Positions 1 through 13,290 of a stretch of 64,000 bases of DNA are shown one piece after another. Location of the stretch: positions 135,132,096-135,196,095 of the forward strand of contig CM051455.1 in NCBI GenBank assembly GCA_028274465.1. The letters are read 5' to 3'. Numbering within the stretch: position 1 is the first letter of the stretch; each line of letters starts with the position of its first letter. The translations under genes were made by a program, and so were the position numbers. This DNA is from Plantago ovata (taxonomy: Eukaryota > Streptophyta > Magnoliopsida > Lamiales > Plantaginaceae). The notes beneath the pieces are model-generated. The model ran no database searches. It was not told the origin of the DNA and was given only the letters and a program-made list of their open reading frames with translations.

Positions 1-1214
1 TTTCCGAAGGGATGTGAACTAGTAATGCTTTAGCTTATCATTAATGGAAGACGTTTTGCTCAAAAAACATTTGTGAAAGGAGATTAAATTTAAGAATATG
101 TGAATAGTCTTCACATTTAAGAATATGCAAATAGTCTGAGCTACACAAAATCGAACACTAAATAATTTGCAATACAGTAAAATCAGAAGGACCCGTACCT
201 GATCAATGTTGAAAAAACCATAGCTCCCAGCTGAGGGCGAAACAGAAAATCGCAGAAAACAGACTACCAAACCAAGCCATGATATTTAGTATAGTGAGAT
301 TTGATGATAATAATCACGAAAAGAACGGGAAATTGCATGATAAACAACTGTTTAATTAACATTAAAAAATATTGACCTGATCCATATGTTCACACGTCAA
401 AACACCAAATATGCAATGGACACCTGCAAATTATGGTCAAACAAAAGTTAAACCACCATAGAAAAGGTGCAGAAAACCAAACCCACCCCCTCACTCAAAT
501 GAGTTCATTAATATCCAGATGAATGAATCCCCTATACCCCCAAACAAGATAAATCACGGTCCATGGAAAATGAAATAGTCACAACTTATCCAGTTGCGGC
601 AGATGCAGTGAAACCCGACTAAAATTTGAAAGGAAGTCCAGAAAACAAAGAAATGACTTACCAACAACAAAACACGACCTCCCAAAACCACTGTACGCAC
701 AAAACGCAGCCCGTACCTACCTCTTTGTTGATTCAACCGTTTACACTCTAGCATAGGAAGAGTAGATAAGAAGTAATATTAGCAATATTCATCACGTATA
801 TAAGCACAAAGAAGCATATAACACAGACTGACCAAAACGAGAGAGAGAGAGAGAGAGCCGCCTTAAAAGAGAAGAGAATAATGTAACCTACTACTACATG
901 TTTACCAAAAAAAACCTTCATCTGTGCAAAGCCATGACACAGTGACGCGAAGCATACAACACACAGCAATCCAGTCGGACCTATACAATGAGGCAGTTTA
1001 AACAACATAGCAGAGAGAGAAGCCTTAAAAAGATAAAAGGACAAGGATAATGTAGTTACTTACTTCATGTTTTCCATCAAAATCCCTTATACGGACCCGT
1101 GTCAGCAGGTTGCAAATCTCAATCATATTAAAATGTTGTGGTGAATATTTAATTCCACATGATACACACTAATACAGTCCCAACATGCACAATCATCTAC
1201 ACATCCTTGAAATC

Positions 1215-2475
1215 CAATATATTAACATTCTAATGCAACATACCCAATTTCAACTTCACTTGTCAAAATTCAAGCCTAATCTCGATTAACACTATTGGTA
1301 TCAATCCATAAAATCACATCACCTTTAATTGTCAACCATTAAATTCAAAACCCAATTACCACTTCCATCAACATCCAATTTTCTAAATCCTTTGAATCAC
1401 TCAATTCAATCCTAAAACTTTTCAAACTGTCCAAAAATTCCAACTTCACTTGTCAAGATTCAATCATAATCTCCATTATCAATATTGGTATCAATCCATA
1501 AAATCACATCACCTTTAATTGTCAGCCCTAAATTCAGAACCCAATTACCACTTCAATCCATATCCAATTTTCTAAATCCTTGAATCACTAAATTCACTTC
1601 TAAAACTTTTCTAACTTTCCAAAAATTCCAATTTCACTTGTCAAGATTCAAGCCTGATCTCCATTAGCACTTTTGGCATAAATCCATAAAATCACATCAC
1701 CTTTAATTGTCAACCCTTATATTCAGAACCCAATTACCACTTCCATCAATATCCAATATCCTAAATCCTCGAATCACTCCATTCACTCCTAAAACTTTTC
1801 TAAGTGACCAAGAATTCCAACTTCAGCACTATTGGCATCAATCCATAAAGTCACATTACCTTTAATTGTCAACCCTTATATTCAGAACTCAGTTACTACT
1901 TCCATCAATATCTAATTTCTAAATCCTCGAATCACTCCATTCACTCCTAAAACTTTTCTAAGTGTCCAAGATTTCCAACTTCACTTGTCAAGATTCAAGC
2001 CTAGTCTCCATTAGCACTATTGGTATCAACTTATAAAATCACATCACCTTTAATTGTCAACCCTTAAATTCAGAACCCAATTACCACTTCCATCAATATC
2101 AAATTTTTTAAATCCTCGAATCACTACATTCACTCCTAAAACTTTTCTAAGTGTCCAAGATTTCCAACTTCACTTGTCAAGATTCAAGCAAAATTTCCAT
2201 TAGCACTATTGGTATCAATCCATAAAATCACATGACCTTTAATTGTCAACCCTTAAATTCAGAATCCAATTACCACTTCCATCAACATCCAATTTTCCAA
2301 ATCATTTGAATCACTCAATTCACTCCTAAAACTTTTCAAAGTGTCCAAAAATTCCAACTTCACTTGTCAAGATTCAAGCCTAATCTCCATTAGCACTATT
2401 GGTATCAATCCATAAAATTACATCACCTTTAATTGTCAACCCTTAAATTCAGAACCCAAGTACCACATCACTAGA
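1215..2475. repeat. Satellite array A, ~190 bp monomers
   Basis: The phrase cacatcacctttaattgtca recurs near 1,316, 1,506, 1,689, 1,850, 2,037, 2,228 and 2,417, giving a period of 185-190 bp with one shorter monomer. Each monomer also carries cttcacttgtcaagattcaa and ttagcactattggtatcaa. Monomers diverge by point changes and small indels. The array is AT-rich and has no convincing coding content. Confidence 0.9.
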
Positions 2476-4029
2476 ACCTAATTTCCACATCACCTATAGA
2501 AGGATCGAATACTTGAGAATGTAAAGTTGTGGAATAGTAAATTCTGTTGCAAGATGAACACACTAAAGAAAAGAGTTTGTACGCAAAGATATAGAAGTAA
2601 ATTAACTTTAACAAAAATGGTAACGGGTGACTAGTTCGCAAGAAGTTATTAAAATGGTGTGACATAGTGAAGGTAAAAAGGAACTTAAACATACTTAAAA
2701 TTTGTTGAAAATGTGTGGTAAGTGAAGTATTGAGGTCACTTGAAGACACTAAAAGAAAGATTTTATTTGCAAGGACATTAAAGCAGTAATTAAAAAAGGC
2801 AACACGTCTTATTTTTCCCGAAGGGATGTGAACTAGTAATGCTTTAGTTTATCATTAATGGAAGACGTTTTGCTCAAAAAACATTTGTGAAAGGAGATTA
2901 AATTTAAGAATATGTGAATAGTCTTCACATTTAAGAATATGCAAATAGTCTGAGCTACACAAAATCGAACACTAAATAATTTGCAATACAGTAAAATCAG
3001 AAGGACCCGTACCTGATCAATGTTGAAAAAACCATAGCTCCCAGCTGAGGGCGAAACAGAAAATCGCAGAAAACAGACTACCAAACCAAGCCATGATATT
3101 TAGTATAGTGAGATTTGATGATAATAATCACGAAAAGAACGGGAAATTGCATGATAAACAACTGTTTAATTAACATTAAAAAATATTGACCTGATCCATA
3201 TGTTCACACGTCAAAACACCAAATATGCAATGGACACCTGCAAATTATGGTCAAACAAAAGTTAAACCACCATAGAAAAGGTGCAGAAAACCAAACCCAC
3301 CCCCTCACTCAAATGAGTTCATTAATATCCAGATGAATGAATCCCCTATACCCCCAAACAAGATAAATCACGGTCCATGGAAAATGAAATATTCACAACT
3401 TATCCAGTTGCGGCAGATGCAGTGAAACCCGACTAAAATTTGAAAGGAAGTCTAGAAAACAAAGAAATGACTTACCAACAACAAAACATGACCTCCCAAA
3501 ACCACTGTACGCACAAAACGCAGCCCGTACCTACCTCTTTGTTGATTCAACCGTCTACACTCTAGCATAGGAAGAGTAGATAAGAAGTAATATTAGCAAT
3601 ATTCATCAAGTATATAAGCACAAAGAAGCATATAACACAGACTGACCAAAACGAGAGAGAGAGAGAGAGAGAGAGAGAGCAGCCTTAAAAGATAAGAGAA
3701 TAATGTAACCTACTACTACATGTTTACCAAAAAAAAAACCTTCATCTGTGCAAAGCCATGACACAGTGACGCGAAGCATACAACACACAACAATCCAGTC
3801 GGACCTATACAATGAGGCAGTTTAAACAACAGAGCAGAGAGAGAAGCTTTAAAAAGATAAAAGGACAAGGATAATGTATTTACTTACTTCATGTTTTCCA
3901 TCAAAATCCCTTATCCGTGCCCGTGTCAGCAGGTTGCAAATCTCGATTGTATTAAAATGTTGTGGTGAATATTTAATTCCACATGATACACACTAATACT
4001 GCCCAACATGCACAATCATCTACACATCC

Positions 4030-5680
4030 TTGAAATCCAATATATTAACCTTCTAATGCAACATTACCCAATTTCAACTTTACTTGTCAAGATTCAAACC
4101 TAAACTCCATTAGCACTATTGGTATCAATCCATAAAATCACATCACCTTTTAATTGTGAACCCTTAAATTCAGAACTCAATTACCATTCCAATCAATATC
4201 CAATTTTCCAAATCCTTGAATCACTCAATTCACTCCTAAAACTTTTTCAACTGTCCAAAAATTCTAATTTCACTTGTCAAGATTCAAGCCTAATCTCCAT
4301 TAGCACTATTGGTATCAATCCATAAAATCACATCAACTTTAATTGTCAACCCTTAAACTTTAAATTCAGAACCCAATTACCATTTCAATCAATATCCAAT
4401 TTCCCAAATCCTTGAATCAATCAATTCACTCCTAAAACTTTTCTAACTGTTCAAAAATTCCAATTTCATTTGTCAAGATTCAAGCCTAATCTTCATTATC
4501 ACTATTAGTATCAATCCATAAAATCACATCACCTTTAATTGTCAACCCTTAATTTCAGAACTCAATTACCACTTCAATCAATATTCAATTTTCCAAATTC
4601 TTAAATCACTAAAATCACTCCTAAAACTTTTCTAAACTGTCCAAAAATTCCAATTTCACTTGTCAAGATTCAACCCTAATCTCCATTAGCACTATTGGTA
4701 TCAATCCATAAAATTACATCACCTTTAATTGTCAACCCTTAAATTCAGAACCCAATTACCACTTACCTCAACATCCAATTTTCTAAATCCTTTGAATCAC
4801 TCAATTCAATCCTAAAACTTTTCAAACTGTCCAAAAATTCCAACTTCACTTGTCAAGATTCAAGTCTAATCTCCATTCGCACTATTGGTATCAATCCATA
4901 AAATCACATCACCTTTAATTACATCACCTTTAATTGTCAGCCCTAAATTCATAACCCAATTACCACTTCAATCCGTATGCAATTTCTAAATCCTTGAATC
5001 ACTCAATTCACTTCTAAAACTTTTCTAACTTTCCAAAAATTCCAACTTCACTTGTCAAGATTCAAGCCTAATCTCCATTAGCACTATTGGCATCAATCCA
5101 TAAAATCACATCAACTTTAATTGTCACCCTTAATTTCATAACCCAATTAACACTTCCATCAATATCCAATTTTCTAAATCCTCGAATCACTCCATTCACT
5201 CCTAAAACTTTTCTAATTGTTCAAGAATTCCAACTTCACTTGTCAAGATTCAAGCCGAGTCTCCATTAGCACTATTGGCATCAATCCATAAAATCACATC
5301 AACTTTAATTGTCAACCCTTATATTCAGAACCCAGTTACCACTTTCATCAATATCCAATTTTCTAAATCCTCGAATCACTCCATTCACTCCTAATACTTT
5401 TCTAAGTGTCCAAGAATTCCAACTTCAATTTTCAAAATTCAAGCCTAATCTCCATTAGCACTATTGGTATAAACTCATAAAATCACATCACCTTTAATTG
5501 TCAACCCTTAAATTCAGACCCAAGTACCACTTCCATCAATATCCAATTTTCTAAATCCTCAAATCACTCAATTCACTCCTAAAATTATTCTAACTGTCCA
5601 ACAATTCCAACTTCACTTGTCAAGATTCAAGCCTAATCGCCATTAGCACTATTGGTATCAATCCATAAAATCACAACTAT
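4030..5680. repeat. Satellite array B, ~190 bp monomers
   Basis: This is the same monomer family as array A, with the marker phrase near 4,139, 4,330, 4,526, 4,719, 4,907, 5,108, 5,293 and 5,488. It has about two more monomers than array A, so the arrays changed copy number after the 2.8 kb unit duplicated. One monomer near 4,915 has an internal duplication of acatcacctttaatt. The last monomer breaks off near 5,675 at the junction with the DNA2 fragment. Two short open frames on the plus strand (4,119-4,325 and 5,087-5,269) are simply monomer sequence. Confidence 0.88.
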
Positions 5681-5717
5681 TAGCAAAAATTCTATCAATG
5701 TCATTCCTCAGGTAACC

Positions 5718-8700
5718 AGAAATATCTGATGCAATAAGGTTCCAATTAATGATGGCACCGAATGTTCATTCTGTTTTACCTCTCGTCCAGGACTGTGCGT
5801 CTGGGGCAGCTAAAACTAGCAGAAACCTAAGAGTGGCAATTAATATGAAACTAATTAGATAAATCTGAGCCAACAAGTTTCACAGCAGCAATCAATCAGT
5901 ATAAGTCAGAATCAAAAAAAAATGCAAACCAATATTTATTTAATTGTTTCTTTTTTTTATGCAAACTAATATTTATATGCATGCAGAGGAACCTCAAAAG
6001 TAAGACAAATGGGATGAAGATTGGTAGTACCCGACTGCCAGAAACCAACACATCTGGGTGGACAATGAGAAAGTTTTTCTCACTATTTACATCACACTTC
6101 CCGTTGGCATCAAATTCACCAATTACATGCACGGTATCGCCAGGTGAAACAATGCTATAGGACCTAGGAGGTAAATGAACAGAACCAAAATTGTGTGAAC
6201 ACTTTGAACTAAAACTTTTAACAAATAAAAAACAGAAGCCAGTGAAGCAAAAACAGGAGTAGAGGAACGTTAATATATCAGAATATAACAAATAAATGTT
6301 TCTCACAGAGGCTGCCAAATCTGAATTTTTAACTAAAGGTGGCATTTGGTCATTCAATAGAGAATTACATCATGTTAGCAAGAATCCCCAGAGTATCAAA
6401 GGTTATTGGAAGTGTATTTGTAAGGAGTTGAGGCCTGAGGGGACTTAATTTTCATTCACAATGGCCACTTTTCCACATGTATGGGAACTAGAGTTAGATG
6501 AACTTGCTCAAAGTTAAAAATCTGCAGACAACACCCATTGGAAGTGGTGTTTGGATATCTATAAATAGGTGACTTCTCTTCAATATTCAAGATCATTCAG
6601 ACAACACAGGTATTGTTGCACCTCATGTAACAACAAAAGACTTCCATTGGAAAAAAAAAAAGTGATACAAAATTTTACGTAGTAAAATGTTAGCACTCTT
6701 TATGTTGGCCTAACCTATATATACTCTAGACAGATTTATCACCGTTGATCATAGTCATACGAAGAAAAAAAAATGTTGATATCATCGAGTGACTCTTTGT
6801 TTAATGGCTATATCCATTTACTTACCAATCATCCCACAACTGCAAAGCTCGCTCCACTCCACTCTCTTCATTCAATAACCGCAGCACCTGTAGTGCCCAA
6901 GCTCAGTAACCAAATCATAGTAGTATGACAATGTGACAGTTGATGAAAGGGTAAAGTACCTTGAAATGGGATTGAGAAACAGATAGCTCATCGCAGACCT
7001 GAAGCACAAACGTGAAAGTAAGTGAACAGAGAGTAACTTCCAGTGCAAAAGCAGTGAAATACAGGTGCACACACCTCCAATACAAGGAAGTTGAAATTAG
7101 AGCTTTTCCTGCAGTTCTCTTTCAAGTTTCTTGTACTAGAGTTCACGGCAAGACCATTGTTAAGGGGCCTATCAGCATCTAATAATGTTTTATTCTCTCT
7201 ACAGGAGGAATCTTCCGAGATCACATCTTCCACTTGATCTAGCAGTTCAATAAGAGCCTGTTCAAAAATGAATTTACTGCTGAATACAACACATATACTT
7301 CTGAACTGATGAAAATGTATAAACAGATACTCTACCAGATTGCAAATAAACCCATTCGCCCATGAAAATAAAACATTATAAAAATTTGGGTTGATATGAT
7401 GGCTGTAATATATGGAAGAACAGAATTTTAGACCTTTTTGTGCTGCCGAGAACCAAGCTGATCGGGCATTCCACTAGAATCTGTATCATCACGGACCTGC
7501 ACGCTTACATAATAAAAGCATAAAACAACAAAGAGGGGAAAAATAATACAGAAAATTAGAAATCATGAATGAACATGAAGTGATAATAGTAATTACCTTG
7601 TCAGGGCAACATGAGAGGGATGGTGGGGTTGTGAACGGGCTCTGAGAATTATGAACTTCAGGTTTACGGTTACTAATTGTATTACTGTTGTTCCCATGAG
7701 AGTTTACATCATCATCGGACTTGGACTTTCTCGTTGCAGCATTGTCAAAGCATATCAAAGATCTTTCACATGCCTTTAGTGGAGGTGAAGAAAGCCATCT
7801 CTCAAGCTTCCCTGACCTGCCAGGAGAAGTTTGCACCTACCTACCAGAATTATTTTGCTGTTTCCAAAGGAGGAGAGGAAGTAGATATCAAATTAAAATA
7901 AGAAGCACAAACCATTCTTTGTGAACATGGTTGAAAGTTCATCGAGTTGAACCTTGAAGAGTCTGCCAATACCCGCACGTGCTTAGATATGGAATGTAGC
8001 CTCTCATTTACTGGAGAAATTTTCCATGTTACCTCATCAACAACATCATCTTGGCTCTGCTTCATTAGCTAAAGGGGAAGAGAGGAGAAAGTCCAAAACA
8101 AGAATAACATGATATACTTCCAGACTAGCTCTAGGTGAATCTATATTCTTCATTCAAAGCCCATTACATGGCCCACATTCAAATCACATGAAACCCATTA
8201 AACATTAAAAAATTCAGGACCATCTTAATCACATCGACATGAGAAAGGTTATCTCAAAATGGTGCAACATGACCACACTCCATGGAAAAACTATATTCTC
8301 AATTGTAATAAACATGCGTTTAAAAATGAACTCAATGTGCAAAAGAAGTTAATATGCTGAACCAGCTCCACTTGAATCATTTGAATTTGGGAGTATTCCA
8401 GTAGTAAAGAACTCAATGTGCAATGATAACATAACATACTTACAAACTAGTGTCAGGTCACAGGTGAGTCAATTTTCTCAAATTCAAATAAACATGTGCG
8501 TACTATATCGAAAGCCCATTTCATGGAGATACACTGGAATATCACAAAACCTATAAACCAAAGGCCAACTGAGAACATCTTAATCATAAGTTAAACCATA
8601 ATAATCTACTCAGAATGGTGCAATGTGTGACTTCACTCCTTGGCAACCCAAAACAGTGAACGTAAAAATGTTGACCATTTTATGTTTATTGTTCGATACA

Positions 8701-9254
8701 GCTATTGACTACTAGTGTCGAATACACGAATACGATCACACCATAAACATTAACAAGTTCAACTGGAAAATAAACTAAAAAGGGCACAAAATACACAACT
8801 ATAGAATAAGCCAAATGAATTAATAAACACTTGAATAGCATGAAACACAAGTTAATAGCAGTGATCATTACCATCCCAGGCGAAAACTTGAAGCGCTTAG
8901 CTAGGGACATCGTTTTCGAAGGCTCCGGTGACACCTCCAACTGGTTGTCCTCTTCGCCATCATCGTCAATCATAACAATCTCCTTTTGTTTATTGGACAC
9001 CCCAAATTAGCATCAGAGGTCGCATCCTTTTCGACCGAATCCACAGGTTTAACCCTAGGGTTTTCAGCTGTCCCACTGGAAATGGCTTCCGGTTTGGGAT
9101 CTAGGTTTTTTCTGTGAGCAAGGGCTTTCTGTGTCAGAGAATGGCGTTCGAACAAGTGTTGGATACCGAACTTCGTAGGCTGAGAACGTGGGTTGAGCTG
9201 ATGCTGCTGGTTGGTCGATTTCTTAGCTGAGCTCGGCTTCTTTCTCGGCGGCAT
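5718..9254 (-). pseudogene. DNA2: 5' fragment of DNA replication helicase/nuclease DNA2 (truncated)
   Basis: Nine exons on the minus strand match the N-terminal third of plant DNA2/JHS1. Inferred exons are 8,872-9,254; 7,913-8,068; 7,597-7,836; 7,434-7,496; 7,075-7,257; 6,960-6,998; 6,836-6,897; 6,031-6,163; and 5,826 to ~5,718, all with GT-AG borders and compatible phases from exon 2 to exon 8. Diagnostic peptides are RFKFSPGM, DEVTWKISPVNERL, WLSSPPLKACERSLIC, SPGDTVHVIGEF and SCPRRTVLDER, the last holding the first cysteine of the Fe-S nuclease domain. Exon 1 changes frame near 9,003. Exon 9 has lost one base at ~5,778, giving an immediate TAA, although the old frame can be read on to LLHQIF. 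Homology then stops at the satellite array, and the rest of the nuclease and the whole helicase domain are absent. Whether the gene was cut here or this is a partial duplicate cannot be decided from the window. Confidence 0.85.
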
Positions 9255-11744
9255 TGTTACTGTACTGATACAGTTAGTACTGATAATCGATCGATGATTT
9301 CGATTCGAATTGAGGAGCTTGGAGATGAAGACGATTGGACTGGATTTTGGGATTAAAATTGGAAATTATTTTTAAGGAGAAGAAGAGAGTATGAGAGCAA
9401 TTGACGCGTTGATGGTAAGCAGATGGTCCATCTTGGGATATTATTGCAACCCATAATCAGTCCACTCCGGGTCCCACATCTGAGCAAAAGTAAGTATACT
9501 GTAGCTATGTTTCTTGTTCTCAGACATAGCTCTGTTTCTTGTTCTCAGACAGACATGGACAAAAGGACAAAACCATCCTCCTATTTTTCACTACAGTTTT
9601 CCGGTTTTTTATACTTTTATATTCTAATAAATCATTTTATATTATAATATTTCATGATAGTACGACATAAAAGTTAATTGCCAAGATAGTTTGTCATGGA
9701 TATAACATAAAAAGTAGTTCTCCTTTTGACTGTTTCATCAAAATGCATTTAGTATAAATTAGAAACATAGGATAAGAAAGAAAAAAGGAAAAAAAAAACA
9801 TGTTGGAATTCGATGTTGAGGCCGAGATATATTGTATTGTCAAAATGTAATAAGGGATTTATTAGTCGATGGGAAGCCATATGGCGCTCGATTATGGCAA
9901 TCAATAATTTAGATGCACTCAAAATTAGGCAACAACGGTCGTGAATATTAGTTAAGGTCGATTTGTAGAATGATAGTTATGTAGTGAGAGATGAAATTAC
10001 TAAAACTTAATGAATTTCACCGGATGCAAAGTTGGTTTGCCAGGTTAGTTTGCAATTTATTCGATTTATAGAAATCGAACTTAAGGGTTTAGGGTAAAGT
10101 GTTTAGGGTTGCAATCATACAATTATGGTCTCCCAACTAGAGAAGTAATTGGAAATAAGTTATGCAAACAATTTAAGAAAACTTACTAGAACTTTGATCG
10201 AAGAAAGGTGCGTAATTTTTTTTAGCGGAGCTACTAATAACTCCATAGTAATACTCATCCATTTTTTTAAACTTTGTATATTTGTTTTTGAACCGAAATT
10301 TTAGGGAATTTATATTCCTATATGGAGTACTATATTGTAATATTAATAATATATATATATATCTTTCCCCAATGACTCATAAACTTTTCTAGCTATGATC
10401 TGATGCTTAGATGTCCTAATACTTCAGACTTCATATATATATATAGTAAGTTGCTAAATTTCTGTATAGTTGAACTCAATTTGAGACAAATATTCACGTG
10501 ATCTAGAGACTACTCTTTATTTCAACAAACATGGGCATTGTGAGATCTTCCGGTTGGTTTACATGTGAGTGAAACATACAGTTGGGACTTGGATTTTGGG
10601 GAATTGCATTGTTTCAAATGGATTGATTTACATGTACTTAACAAAATGACACGTTCTAACCAATCCAGTTGAATGATTTATGTTTGGATTTTGTTCCCTC
10701 ACTTGAGATAGACGTCATTTCATTGTTACAAGAAAAAAAAAAAGTCAGTTCAGTACATTTTTTGAATTGTACTGCTGCTCGGGCTTACTTTAGATGGAGC
10801 AAGCTCTCATGTTGATGATTGTATTACCTCTATAATTTATCAATGTAATTTTTTTTACTGTTGGTCCGAAAGAGAGCATTATATTTCCAAGCAAATTAAG
10901 CAATGTGTTATAAGACTTGATATTGATGTTACTACGATGGTTGTTTTGGATTGTTTTAGAGTGTGCTGATGGGGTACAAATTTTTTCAAGTCATGTGACC
11001 AAGGGCAAATGTATTATGGTTTCGTGTAGCTGGTCCTCTACCACTACTATTGCATAACCAAGATGTAATACCAGTAATATTTATATGTTGGTTTTGTACT
11101 CAAACTCTAAAATGAATCAACACAAAAATTCTTACTTTCTCCATTTGCGGCTTCCTTTTTCCATTTTAAAAGTTTACGTTAGAATAATACACCAAAGATT
11201 AAAAAAAAAAAGACAATTAGAATCATTATCTTTACCATCCGGCATCCACATATATTTACAATTTTACCATTCCACAACACTCACCTTACTTTTATTCATT
11301 TTTTATTTAAACAATCTTTTATTCAAAATATTTTTTTCATTTTTTCACTCAAATAATACTCCACTTAAACAATTTTTTCTTCAAATTTGTGCCATTAATA
11401 ATTATAAGAAACTTTTAAGGAATTGGAGTGAATAGTAGAGAATAAAAATTAGTCTCATTCCTAAAACATTGTGATCTCAATAGTTAATGCTTATGTTTAT
11501 GTTTAATATATCATTATTATAGGGAACGTTATAGAAAATTACACCGCTTGATCTGGACTAACATTGTAAAAAGGAATGCGATAAGTTTCGTAATACTTCT
11601 ATGATATTGAGGACTCTATTAAGTCTATCTATAAATCCTGGGATATTGCAAACAAATACAGCAAGATTCAAAATCAAAAGAACTTTCAACGTGAAGTTAT
11701 GCCATTGCAAGCATGAAGAGCAAGATAAACATTTCAATAATTAT
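9255..11744. other. Intergenic region upstream of the DNA2 fragment
   Basis: AT-rich sequence with no credible gene. The first ~150 bp would be the 5'UTR and promoter of the DNA2 copy. At 10,081-10,112 there are three degenerate plant-telomere-like TTTAGGG units. Short frames at 9,423 and 11,085 lack family features. Confidence 0.6.
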
Positions 11745-13280
11745 ATTACACCTGAGGTTGTGTTATTTACGCCTTTAGAGTTTGAGTCTACTGCACTCTG
11801 ATGCCCCGCGGGGAAGACATTTGTGATGTAGGTCTTTTGAATTTGAGATTATTGCATTTAGTGTCTCCACGGGAAGCGAATTTGTAATGTATGCCTTTTG
11901 AATTTAAGCATATCGTACTATGTAATCCACAGGAAATGAACTTATGATATTTTTCATTTGAACCTATTGCACCCCATCAGCATCAGCACATATTTTGAGA
12001 CTTAATCACCAAGCCAACATGTTTGAGACTTTCATGATTTTTCCGTAGTCTGTGAAGTCGACTTTCATGAATTTGAGATTATTGCATTTACTGTCTCCAC
12101 GAGGAGCGAATTTGTAATGTATGCCTTTTGAATTTAAGCATATCGCACTATGCAATACACAGGAAATGAACTTATGATATTTTGCATTTGAACCTATTGC
12201 ACCCCATCACCATCAGCACGTGCGGTGAGTAAATTTGTGATCTACAGTTTGAGCGGCCTATTACAATGGGTGTCCCACGGAGGAGCGAATATGTTATTTA
12301 CGCCTTTTGAGTTTGAGCCTACTGCACTCTGATGCCTCACAAGGAACAATTTTTTTATGTAGGTCTTTTGAATTTGAGAATATTGCACCTAATGGCCCCA
12401 CGGGGAAGCGAATTTGTAATCTATGTCTCTTTTGAATTTAAACATACCGCAAATAGGTGCTCCACGGAAAACGAACTTATGATATATGACTTGATCAGTT
12501 TGAGCCTATTATACTCGGTACATGACGGGGAGAGAATTTGTAATATGTGTGTTTCAAGTTTGAGACTGTTGCACCGGGTATTTTGCGTGCTATGTCTTTA
12601 TAATTTGGACTATTGCACTGGATGCCCCACAGGGAGTGAATTTGTGATATACGCATTTTCAATTTGAGTCGATTGCACTAGGTGAGCACGCGAAGAGTAA
12701 ATTTAGGAACCGTACCATATGAGTTTGAGACTATTTCACCATTAGTCTCACTTGGAGAGAATTTGTGAACTATAATTCTTGTGCTTGAGATCGACATTAT
12801 CCACTTAGTGCTCGAATATATACCATTTCGAATTAAGCAAGTCACACTAGGTGCCCCGCAGGAAGCGAATTTGTGATATATGCCTTATGTTAAGCATGTT
12901 GCACTAGGTACGTCGTACGCCACATGGAGCGAATTTGTTGTTTATGTCTTAATTTCGAGTTTGAGACATTGCATCCGGTGCTCAATGGGGATTGATTTTG
13001 TGATCTATGTCTTTCGAGTTTGAGACTATGCCACTAGATGCCCCATGGAGTGAATTTATGATCTTTGCCTTTTCCGCTTGAATTTATTATGCTACGTGTG
13101 CACACATGGATAAATTTGTGAACTACACCTTATGAGTTTGACACTACTGCACCATTCGTCCACTTAGAGATAATTGGTGAACTATGTCTTATTAGTTTGA
13201 GACTATTGCACTAGATGCTCCATTGGCTGTTTCAAAAAAAAAAAAAAACTAGATGTTGCATTGGGAGCGAAATTATGATC
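11745..13280 (+). repeat. Decayed minisatellite, ~60-75 bp units
   Basis: About twenty degenerate units each read roughly as ttgagtttgagactattgca, then a gtgccccacggggagcgaat segment, then ttgtgatctatgccttt. Units differ by many substitutions and indels. A block at about 11,838-11,975 is repeated at about 12,070-12,205 with high identity, showing a later higher-order duplication. Reading frames through it (for example 12,332-12,667) just translate the repeat. Confidence 0.8.
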
Positions 13281-13290
13281 TAGGGTCCAT

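Larger units (their letters stand above)
1..5680. repeat. Tandem duplication of a ~2.8 kb compound unit
   Basis: Bases from about 1 and from about 2,815 are nearly identical for more than 1.2 kb, so the offset is ~2,814 bp. Each unit has a ~1.2 kb low-copy block followed by an array of ~190 bp satellite repeats. The first unit closes with ~340 bp of other sequence (2,475-2,814). The second ends abruptly near 5,675, where DNA2-derived sequence begins. Visible differences are few: single-base changes, and a GA microsatellite that is longer in copy two (3,655-3,680) than in copy one (839-857). Short reading frames in the blocks are identical between copies but resemble no protein I know. The first unit probably continues to the left of the window. 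Confidence 0.9.

Noticed and set aside
19..3084. Identical 83-codon minus-strand frames at 19-270 and 2,833-3,084
   Set aside because: Their identity comes from the 2.8 kb unit duplication; no family features, and an ATG is not required for the frame as listed.
4119..5269. Two 60-68 codon plus-strand frames
   Set aside because: They lie entirely in satellite monomers and repeat with them.
7677..7924. Plus-strand frames opposite DNA2 exon 3
   Set aside because: Shadows of the real minus-strand exon, which matches DNA2.
10081..10112. Interstitial telomere-like repeat (gggtttagggt, gtttagggtt)
   Set aside because: Only three degenerate units; too short to support a telomere relic.
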